Assembly: GCA_024276675.1 (NCBI GenBank)
Contig: JAJRWT010000015.1
Span: 1 to 47,405, forward strand
DNA: 47,405 nt
Reading direction: 5' to 3'
Source of the DNA: Myxococcota bacterium
GTDB taxonomy: Bacteria; Myxococcota_A; UBA796; JAFGLY01
The notes below the pieces were generated by a model. The model was given only the letters and a program-made list of their open reading frames with translations. It searched no databases and was not told the origin of the DNA. The position numbers and the translations under genes were made by a program. How positions within the stretch are numbered: position 1 is the stretch's first letter; each line of letters begins with the position of its first letter. Positions 41,105-47,405 of the stretch are shown here, piece after piece.

Positions 41105-41898
41105 GACGCCTCCCGGTGCACGGAACCGTTGGCGGAGCCATGACGGCTCAACAGTTCGTCGGCCAGGGCCGCGTATGCCTGGGCCCCGCGGCAGCTCTGG
41201 TCGTGGTGGAAGACACTCTGGCCGAAGCTGGGAGCTTCTGCCAGCCGAACGTTGCGGGGTATGACCGTGCCGAACACATCGGGGCCGAAGACCTGGCGGG
41301 CCTGGGATTCCACTTCGCGGCTCAGGTTGTTGCGATTGTCGCTCATGGTGATGAGCACGCCTTCGCGCACGAGTCGCGGGTTGAGGTCCTGTCGAGCCGC
41401 CGTTATGGTGCGGAGCAGCTCCCCCAGGCCCTCCATGGCAAAGTATTCGGCTTGCAGCGGGATGAGTACCGAGTCACTGGCCGCCAGTGCGTTCACGGTG
41501 AGGAGGTTCAGGGAAGGCGGGCAGTCGATGAACACATAGTCGTACTGGCGGGGGAGATCCTGCAAGGCCTCGTGGAGTCGTAGTTCTCGTCTTGGGAGGG
41601 AGACCAGCTCCACTTCGAGCCCTACGAGCGAGCGGGTCGCCGGCAGGACATCCAGGTGATCGTCCGCTGTGGGCAGCACGGCGCTGCGCAGGTCGCGAAA
41701 ACCCACGAGGACGTCAGCCGTGCCCGTGGTCACCGAGTCCTTGTCGAGTCCCAGTCCGCTGGATGCATTACCCTGGGGATCCATGTCGATCAACAGGACA
41801 GGTGTGCCCTTGCGGGCCAGGGCCGCGGAGAGGTTGATGGCGGTTGTGGTCTTTCCCACTCCGCCTTTCTGGTTGGCAATGCTGATGGTTCTGGGCAT
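41101..41898 (-). CDS. parA: Chromosome partitioning ATPase ParA
   Basis: 265 residues. The deviant Walker A is KGGVGKTT (11-18, both signature lysines present), then LLIDMDPQGNASSGLG, YDYVFIDCPPSLNLLT and IPLQAEYFAMEGL, the full ParA/Soj pattern. The ATPase dimerises on DNA and is driven off by ParB, moving the origin region. There is no N-terminal helix-turn-helix, so it is the chromosomal (Soj) type and not a plasmid type Ia. Start codon ATG without a strong ribosome site. Stop overlaps parB. Confidence 0.96.
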   Translation of the reverse strand: MPRTISIANQKGGVGKTTTAINLSAALARKGTPVLLIDMDPQGNASSGLGLDKDSVTTGTADVLVGFRDLRSAVLPTADDHLDVLPATRSLVGLEVELVSLPRRELRLHEALQDLPRQYDYVFIDCPPSLNLLTVNALAASDSVLIPLQAEYFAMEGLGELLRTITAARQDLNPRLVREGVLITMSDNRNNLSREVESQARQVFGPDVFGTVIPRNVRLAEAPSFGQSVFHHDQSCRGAQAYAALADELLSRHGSANGSVHREAS

Positions 41899-41975
41899 CT
41901 GGGAACGCTGGGTGCTGGTGGGTTCTGCGTGGAGAGGCCGGAATTGCCATGAACTCGTTCAGCCCGGACATACCG

Positions 41976-41997
41976 CGTTGCAGCCCGCCGGGCAACG
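41976..41997. promoter_or_regulatory. Hairpin between the hybrid kinase and parA
   Basis: CGTTGC-10-GCAACG, a perfect 6-bp stem, lies 78-99 bases upstream of parA and 76 bases past the end of the hybrid kinase on the same strand. It is either an operator or leader of parAB or a weak terminator of the kinase gene. Confidence 0.25.
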
Positions 41998-42072
41998 TCG
42001 CATGGATGCGCGGTGCAACCTGCTGGAGCCCGAGAGTTCCCGCCCTGGAACGTAGCAAGTTCCAGTTTTGGT

Positions 42073-43719
42073 TCAACTTGGATGAAGGGATGCCCAGACG
42101 GATTCCAGGAGATCGGAGAGGGAATAGGGCTTGGGCAGAAAGGAAAAGGCCGGGTTGTTGCGATCCGCCGGGTTGATGCGGTCGTCGGAGTAACCGCTGG
42201 ACAGGATGACGCGCAGGTGGGGACTGGACGCCATGAGCTGGTTGGCAAGGCGGGAGCCGGAGCCGTCTGGTAGTACTACGTCGGAGAACAGTAGTCGGAC
42301 CTTGTCGTTGCCGCGGTGGAGATCCAGGGCCTGTTTGCACGACGTGGCGGTGAGCACCTGGTAGCCGTTTTCGCTCAAGGCTCTCCTGGTGAACTCCAGG
42401 ACGATGTCGTCGTCTTCCAGTAGGAGTACCACCTCGCCGCCGCCGGTCCGAAGGTCGTGCTCGATGGAGTTTCGGCGTCCTTCCTGGTGGGAGCGCTCAC
42501 AGGCGGGCAGGTATATGTCGAAGCTGGCACCCTGGCCGGGTACGCTGTCGAGCTGGATCCACCCGCCGTGCTGCCGAACGATCCCGTAGACCACGGAGAG
42601 GCCAAGGCCCGTACCGTTGGATGGATCCTTGGTGGTGAAGAACGGTTCGAAGACGCGATCCTGGATGGATGGATCTATGCCGGTGCCAGTGTCCAGCACG
42701 GAGATGTGTACGTATTCCCCGGGACTGACCTCGGGTTTGCCACCACAGTCCTGCCGGGTGCAGGTGACGTTGTTGGTGGATATTTCCAGTGTGCCCCCGC
42801 TTGGCATGGCATCGCGGGCGTTCACCGCCAGGTTCAGGAACATCTGTGTGAACGCGCCACCGTCCGCCAAGATGGGAGCGCACTCTTCCGCGAGCGACAT
42901 CTTGATGGAGATGTCTTCGCCGATGAGGCGGTCCAGGAGCTGTACCAGGTCGCGTATGGTGTCGTTGACACATATGATGGACCTGGAGTCCCCAGCCGGC
43001 TGCTTGTAGCCCAGGAGAAGGAGCTGGCGCGTGAGCTGAGCCGCCTTGACGCCGGCGAGCTGGATCTTTTCCAGGTCCTGACGTGCGAGCACCGGGTCTT
43101 CCACGCGCATCAAGGCCAGCTCGGAAATCCCGAGTATGGCGGTGATCAGGTTGTTGAAATCGTGGGCGATCCCGCCGGCAAGGCGTGCGATGGCTTCCAT
43201 CTTCTGGGCCTGGAGGAGCTGGCTCTGGATCCTGCGCTTGTCGTTCTCTGCCCTGCGGCGGGCGGTGATGTCGATTCCCAGCCCGAAGAAGCATTCCAGG
43301 CGGCCTTCGTCGTCGAAGACCTGCCTCCCGTGCCATTCCACCAGGTGGCGGCGACCGTGGCGGTCCAGGACGGAGTTTTCGCTGATTGTAGGTCCGGTCT
43401 GCTCAAGGAGCCTGGCGAAGACCCGCTTGACCTGTTGGTGTTCATCGGGGGGGACGAAGGTTTCAAGGTAGTCGCGGTGGAGTGTTTCTTCCGCGGTGTA
43501 ATCCAGGGTATCGAGCATGTTGTCGTTGATCTGGATTGTGCGCCCCTGCCGGTCGATGGCCACGAAGAAAACCGGCAGGTCGTTGGTCATGGTCCATCCC
43601 AGGTCCATGAGGTTGCCCATGTGGTGCAGCGCCGTGGCGCGTTGCTCGGACAACTCACCGCTTCTACGAAGGATCTGACGAATTTCTGCCAGCTCTGCTC
43701 TGATCTGCGTTTGATCCAT
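42073..43719 (-). CDS. PAS hybrid histidine kinase with C-terminal receiver
   Basis: 548 residues, no membrane segment. A short N-terminal coiled coil, a PAS domain with its PAC segment (about 45-155: FFVAIDRQGRTIQINDNML...GLGIDITARRRAE), HisKA of the HDFNNL type with GGIAHDFNNL (His186), HATPase with FLNLAVNARDAMPSGG, DTGTGID, FEPFFTTK and GTGLGLSVVYG, and a receiver domain (about 425-545) with VVLLLEDDD and phospho-acceptor Asp480 in LFSDVVLPDGSG. Hybrid kinases like this autophosphorylate His and pass phosphate to their own Asp. Located upstream of parA on the same strand, 174 bases away. Stop TGA. Confidence 0.93.
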   Translation of the reverse strand: MDQTQIRAELAEIRQILRRSGELSEQRATALHHMGNLMDLGWTMTNDLPVFFVAIDRQGRTIQINDNMLDTLDYTAEETLHRDYLETFVPPDEHQQVKRVFARLLEQTGPTISENSVLDRHGRRHLVEWHGRQVFDDEGRLECFFGLGIDITARRRAENDKRRIQSQLLQAQKMEAIARLAGGIAHDFNNLITAILGISELALMRVEDPVLARQDLEKIQLAGVKAAQLTRQLLLLGYKQPAGDSRSIICVNDTIRDLVQLLDRLIGEDISIKMSLAEECAPILADGGAFTQMFLNLAVNARDAMPSGGTLEISTNNVTCTRQDCGGKPEVSPGEYVHISVLDTGTGIDPSIQDRVFEPFFTTKDPSNGTGLGLSVVYGIVRQHGGWIQLDSVPGQGASFDIYLPACERSHQEGRRNSIEHDLRTGGGEVVLLLEDDDIVLEFTRRALSENGYQVLTATSCKQALDLHRGNDKVRLLFSDVVLPDGSGSRLANQLMASSPHLRVILSSGYSDDRINPADRNNPAFSFLPKPYSLSDLLESVWASLHPS

Positions 43720-44020
43720 GGTGTCGTTCTTGGGCCCGGCTTGGTTGTCGAGGAATTCGGCTGACCATTTTTGACAAGAACCAGCAATCTAACATGCCCC
43801 TACAGTTATGACCAAGATCAGTTTTGTTTTTTGCCCCCCCGGTGCTTCACAGACGTTGATTGGCTCCCTCCGCCTTCTGGGGCGGGGAACTCGCGCTAGC
43901 TGCTGCCCGTCCTCCCTGCGGCGTTGGCGCCCGACTCGTCCATGCCTCCATGACGCTGGATCTCCAGACGGGACCGATGTACGCTGGCTCCACGCCCTTG
44001 CCCGGAGACACACATCGCTC
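43720..44020. other. 301-bp divergent intergenic region
   Basis: Between the hybrid kinase (-) and a lipoprotein gene (+). An exact TTGACA (43771-43776, plus strand) could be a -35 box, but no matching -10 follows at 16-18 bases. The lipoprotein frame is open back to 43808, but that extension lacks signal-peptide character. Nothing else is visible. Confidence 0.35.
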
Positions 44021-44833
44021 ATGTCCAGTTTTCGCCGTTTCCTGCCAGTCGTCGTTCTTGTGGCCGTCACGTCGGCGGCCTGCAAGAAGGTGCCTGATGC
44101 TCCCAGCACTTTCCATGACCTCTGTGCCTATGTCTACGAACACCATCCCGACGAAGACAGCACCGCGTTGGCCACCGGACTCGATGAACTGGCTTCCTGG
44201 TTGGGGGGGCACCTGGAAGAGGCCGGCGATGGCTACCAGGTGGGTATTCTCTCCCAAGAGACCATGGACTCGCTGGATGAACAGGATCGTACCGCCGAAG
44301 GCATGGTGGGACTGGCAGTTGCCCAGGAGGCGCAGCACAGCGTCGATGATGCCACCTGTGCGCTGGTGCTGAAAGACCAGTCGCAGCTCTTCCCAGACTC
44401 CTTCAGCGACTACCAGCGTGACTACCTTTCGGATCCGGACTGTTTCATCGAGCACGGCTGCCTTCGCCTGGAGACGCTGGAGTACCTGACCAGCGAGTTC
44501 CCCCTGGGTCTGAGCAGCGTGAGCGTGGCCCACAACCAGTACCTCTGGGTCGAAACCTCGACGGGTACGGCCATGGTCCAGCGGAACTGGCAGGTGGAGC
44601 CCCCTGAGGTGAACTTCTCCTGGATGGAAGTGGATCAGCAGGCCTACCTCAACGTGTTCCTGCCGCGGGGAACCGGTTCGGCGGTGTTCCACGTGCAGGC
44701 CCAGTGGACCGTCTACTCCCAGGACAACGACGTTCCGGAGAACTTCGCGTTCAACCTGGTGGTGAACTACATGCAGGACTTCCACGTGGCGCTGGAGGAG
44801 TGGCTCGATGAAAACGGATCTTGTGATGGCTGA
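44021..44833 (+). CDS. Lipoprotein of unknown function
   Basis: 270 residues. Signal peptide SSFRRFLPVVVLVAVTSAAC with lipobox SAAC, so membrane-anchored in the envelope. The mature part is acidic with several Cys, and the second half (FSWMEVDQQAYLNVFLPRGTGSAVFHVQAQW) suggests beta structure. No family recognised. The start was chosen at the ATG that creates the signal peptide; a GGAG lies 14 bases upstream, a long spacing. The following gene on the same strand is also a secreted Cys/Asp-rich lipoprotein, which may be a functional neighbour. Stop TGA. Confidence 0.75.
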   Translation: MSSFRRFLPVVVLVAVTSAACKKVPDAPSTFHDLCAYVYEHHPDEDSTALATGLDELASWLGGHLEEAGDGYQVGILSQETMDSLDEQDRTAEGMVGLAVAQEAQHSVDDATCALVLKDQSQLFPDSFSDYQRDYLSDPDCFIEHGCLRLETLEYLTSEFPLGLSSVSVAHNQYLWVETSTGTAMVQRNWQVEPPEVNFSWMEVDQQAYLNVFLPRGTGSAVFHVQAQWTVYSQDNDVPENFAFNLVVNYMQDFHVALEEWLDENGSCDG

Positions 44834-44981
44834 AGGGGTCCTCGCGCCCGCTTCCCGCCTGGCTCCTGGCCTGAACTGCTCTCGGACTGATCTTGGACAA
44901 GTTTGCCATGCCGCTGGGTATCAAAGCATCAACCGGGCATCTTGGTGGCTGCTCCCGTCGTGGAGCGCGCGGCGTGAACTT

Positions 44982-45014
44982 TTGATGGCCAATTCTTTTT
45001 GAATGTTCTATAAA
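44982..45014 (+). promoter_or_regulatory. AT-rich promoter-like region before the MopE-like gene
   Basis: In GC-rich surroundings, TTGATG (44982-44987) and TATAAA (45009-45014) stand out, but the 21-base spacing is too long for a standard sigma-70 promoter. Probably the promoter region; the exact boxes are uncertain. Confidence 0.3.
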
Positions 45015-45071
45015 TATTTTTGGGTTCTCTTTGCGGGCGTGCGATGTCAGCCGCGTGCGTGGAGGTAGTGT

Positions 45072-47405
45072 ATGTATTTGCGCCTTGTTTTTCTGCTCAT
45101 CGTTCCGTTTTTTGCAGCTTGTCGTGTCGGGACGGATGAGACCAAGACCTCGGGCCTGGAAGGAGAAACCTGTACCTGGTACGTGGACGCCGACGAAGAC
45201 GGCTTCGGAGATCCGGACGCCACGGCTGAACTGGACTGCTTCTACGTTGGTGGCGGGTATTCCCTGGACAACACCGATTGCGACGACTCTGACGCCGCCG
45301 TCAACCCCGGCGCGCTGGAGGTCTGCGATGGTGTCGACCAGGACTGCGACGGCGAGATCGACGACGACCCCGAAGACGGCTCCACCTGGTATCTCGATGC
45401 CGACAGCGACGGCTACGGCGACCTGGAAGCGCCCGTGAGAGCATGTGAGCAGCCTTCCGGGACCGTGAGTGACACCAGCGATTGCGATGACCAGAACAAC
45501 ACGGTGAACCCCGCCGGTGTGGAAATCTGCAACGGCATGGACGACGACTGTGACGGCGACATCGACGAAGACAAGCTCATCGAGTGGTTCGTGGACGCCG
45601 ACGGCGATGGTTGGGGAGACGAATCCTCGTCGGTTCTGGCCTGCGAGCAACCCGATGGCTACGTCATGTACTCCGGCGACTGCGACGACTCCGACATCGC
45701 CTACCACCCCAGTGCCGAAGAATCCGACTGCAGCGATCCCAACGACTACAACTGCGACGGCTCCACCGGCTACGCTGATCTGGACGCCGACGGCTGGGCT
45801 GCCTGCGAGGAGTGCGACGACCTGGATGCCTCCGTCCATCCCGGCGCCGATGAGTACTGCAACATGGCCGACGACAACTGCGACGGCCAGGTGGACGAAG
45901 ACAGCTCCCTGGACGCCTCCCAGTGGTACACCGACGCCGACTCAGACGGTTATGGCGACCCGTCGGCGGTTCTCACCACCTGTTATGCTCCCGACGGTTA
46001 CGTGGCCGATTCCACCGACTGCGACGACTCCGACTCCTCGGTGAACCCGGGGAGCTTCGAATTTTGCAACGGCGTGGACGATGACTGCGACGAGGCCATC
46101 GACGAAGACTCCGTGGACTCCCTGACCTGGTACCAGGACGCCGACTCCGACGGTTACGGCGACTCCAGCGTCCAGCAGCAGTCATGCGAGGCTCCGTCGG
46201 GTTACGTGGCCGACTCCACCGACTGCGACGACTCCGATGCCTCTGTGAGTCCCTCCGCCGAAGAACTCTGCGACGGTATCGACAACGACTGCAACGACTG
46301 GGTAGACGACGAAGACCCCGGCATATCCGGTGCCGGAACCTGGTACATCGACTATGACTCCGATGGCTACGGCAGCGAAGACTACCAGCGCGAAGCATGC
46401 GAGCAGCCCGTTGGATACGTAGACGTTGCCGGAGATTGCAACGACAGCGAATCCGGCACCTACCCCGGGGCGCCCGAGTACTGCGACGGTATGGACAACG
46501 ACTGTGACGGCTCCACCGACGAGTCCGACGCCCTGGACCAACCCACCTGGTACCTGGACGCCGACTCCGACGGATGGGGCGTGGACTCGGACACGCTCTC
46601 CTCCTGCGAGCAGCCCGACGGCTATGCCGAGTACTCCGGCGACTGCGACGACTCCGACTCCGCCTACAACCCTGGTGCTGAGGAGTCTGATTGCACCGAT
46701 CCCAACGACTACAACTGCGACGGCTCCACGGGCTATGCCGACCTGGACGCCGACGGCTGGGCAGCCTGCGAGGAATGCGACGACCTTTCCCCCGATGTCC
46801 ATCCCGATGCCGACGAGTACTGCAACGAAGTAGACGACGACTGCGACGGCCAGGTGGACGAAGACTCCGCGCTGGACGCCGCCACGTGGTACCTGGACTA
46901 CGACGCCGACACCTACGGTGATTCCACCAGGCTGGCGCTGGCCTGCGAAGCCCCTGAGGGCTACGTTGCCGACTCCACCGACTGCGACGACTCCGATCCC
47001 GATGTGCATCCCAACACCGGCGAAAGCTGCAACGGCGTGGACGACGACTGCGACGGCGAAGTGGACGAAGACTCCGCCTCCGACGCCCAGACCTGGTTCG
47101 CGGACACCGACATGGACGGCTTCGGGGACTCCGCCTCGACCGCCACCGCCTGCGAATCTCCCGACGGCTACGTCTCCGACTCCTCCGACTGCGACGACTC
47201 CGATGCCGGCATCAATCCCGATGCCGACGAGTACTGCAACGGGGTTGACGACGACTGCGACGGCCAGGTGGACGAAGACTCCGCCTCCGACGCCCAGACC
47301 TGGTTCGCCGACGCCGACGCCGATGGTTTCGGCGATTCCTCTTCCACCGCCATCGCCTGCGAAGCCCCTGAGGGCTACGTTGCCGACTCCACCGACTGCG
47401 ACGAC
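45072..47405 (+). CDS. MopE-like Cys/Asp repeat lipoprotein (3' end outside the window)
   Basis: 778 codons to the window edge with no stop, so partial. GGAGG six bases before the ATG. Signal peptide YLRLVFLLIVPFFAAC ends in a lipobox. The rest is built from about 11 full units of a MopE-type metal-binding repeat: DCDDSD-x-x-V-x-P-G-A-x-E-x-C-x-G-x-D-x-DCDG-x-x-DED, alternating with W-Y-x-DAD-x-DGYGD spacers. Each unit has paired cysteines and many aspartates, suited to calcium or other metal binding and disulfide rigidity. MopE-type repeats are common in secreted surface proteins of deltaproteobacteria; in Methylococcus MopE binds copper. Probably a long surface stalk or adhesin. Units 3-4 and 8-9 are near-copies (TGYADLDADGWAACEECDD). 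Confidence 0.9.
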   Translation, partial: MYLRLVFLLIVPFFAACRVGTDETKTSGLEGETCTWYVDADEDGFGDPDATAELDCFYVGGGYSLDNTDCDDSDAAVNPGALEVCDGVDQDCDGEIDDDPEDGSTWYLDADSDGYGDLEAPVRACEQPSGTVSDTSDCDDQNNTVNPAGVEICNGMDDDCDGDIDEDKLIEWFVDADGDGWGDESSSVLACEQPDGYVMYSGDCDDSDIAYHPSAEESDCSDPNDYNCDGSTGYADLDADGWAACEECDDLDASVHPGADEYCNMADDNCDGQVDEDSSLDASQWYTDADSDGYGDPSAVLTTCYAPDGYVADSTDCDDSDSSVNPGSFEFCNGVDDDCDEAIDEDSVDSLTWYQDADSDGYGDSSVQQQSCEAPSGYVADSTDCDDSDASVSPSAEELCDGIDNDCNDWVDDEDPGISGAGTWYIDYDSDGYGSEDYQREACEQPVGYVDVAGDCNDSESGTYPGAPEYCDGMDNDCDGSTDESDALDQPTWYLDADSDGWGVDSDTLSSCEQPDGYAEYSGDCDDSDSAYNPGAEESDCTDPNDYNCDGSTGYADLDADGWAACEECDDLSPDVHPDADEYCNEVDDDCDGQVDEDSALDAATWYLDYDADTYGDSTRLALACEAPEGYVADSTDCDDSDPDVHPNTGESCNGVDDDCDGEVDEDSASDAQTWFADTDMDGFGDSASTATACESPDGYVSDSSDCDDSDAGINPDADEYCNGVDDDCDGQVDEDSASDAQTWFADADADGFGDSSSTAIACEAPEGYVADSTDCDD
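45472..47405 (+). repeat. Coding repeat array with about 960-bp higher-order period
   Basis: Single units recur about every 180-200 bases. Above that, a block of five units repeats: unit 3 near 45675 matches unit 8 near 46635, and unit 4 matches unit 9, an offset of about 960 bases with long near-identical DNA stretches (around 45738-45820 against 46698-46780). The array continues past the window. Confidence 0.7.

Noticed and set aside
44691..44706. parS-like half site TGTTCCACGTG in the lipoprotein gene
   Set aside because: Only the left arm matches; it is explained by coding sequence.
1..47405. tRNA, rRNA, CRISPR arrays, insertion sequences, prophage
   Set aside because: I looked for T-loop signatures, regularly spaced short repeats with unique spacers, transposase motifs and phage structural genes and saw none.

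Overview
The window is GC-rich bacterial DNA with densely packed genes, many of them overlapping by 4 bases (ATGA or GTGA junctions). The gene content suggests an anaerobic, deltaproteobacteria-like organism (Myxococcota or Desulfobacterota type). The evidence is a ParA-ParB-bactofilin cluster, many two-component kinases, several lipoproteins, a MopE-type Cys/Asp repeat protein, a tungstopterin aldehyde oxidoreductase, a ferrous iron transporter and an HgcAB-like corrinoid protein. I cannot name a genus. By my count 24 of the complete genes stop at TGA, 4 at TAG and none at TAA.

Layout. 1-8.6 kb: a CHAT protease-NTPase-FGE fusion (+) converges on a giant P-loop ATPase with TPR-like repeats (-). 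The ATPase reading frame is cut by one in-frame TAG directly after the Walker A motif. 9.0-13.0 kb: a REC-HD-GYP regulator, a class I isoprenoid synthase-like protein coupled to a radical SAM enzyme, and an orphan 151-residue protein behind a palindrome. 13.3-16.9 kb: a membrane histidine kinase also cut by a single in-frame TAG, then an overlapping methyltransferase. 17-24 kb (-): OPT transporter, PqqD-like protein and Lhr helicase. A 504-bp, hairpin-rich divergent intergenic region separates these from feoAB (+).

27-33 kb is one long minus-strand cluster. In transcription order it holds a small lipoprotein, a GNAT acetyltransferase, a CpaM-like methyltransferase, an HgcA-HgcB-like fusion, a split tungsten aldehyde oxidoreductase (separate N-domain, then a NuoG-like ferredoxin module fused to the AOR C-domains) and a ThiS/MoaD sulfur carrier. 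This reads as corrinoid methyl transfer beside tungstopterin redox chemistry. 33.3-39.5 kb: a GAF-PAS kinase, a hydrolase-like lipoprotein, a GT-C membrane protein and a cyclic-nucleotide-binding protein. 39.7-41.9 kb: bactofilin, ParB and ParA, the chromosome segregation cluster. 42-44.8 kb: a hybrid PAS kinase and a lipoprotein. 45.1 kb to the end: a MopE-like repeat lipoprotein that runs off the window.

The best leads are the two amber-interrupted but otherwise intact large genes, the HgcAB-like fusion with an altered cap-helix motif next to its methyltransferase and split AOR, and the CHAT/ATPase conflict-type pair.
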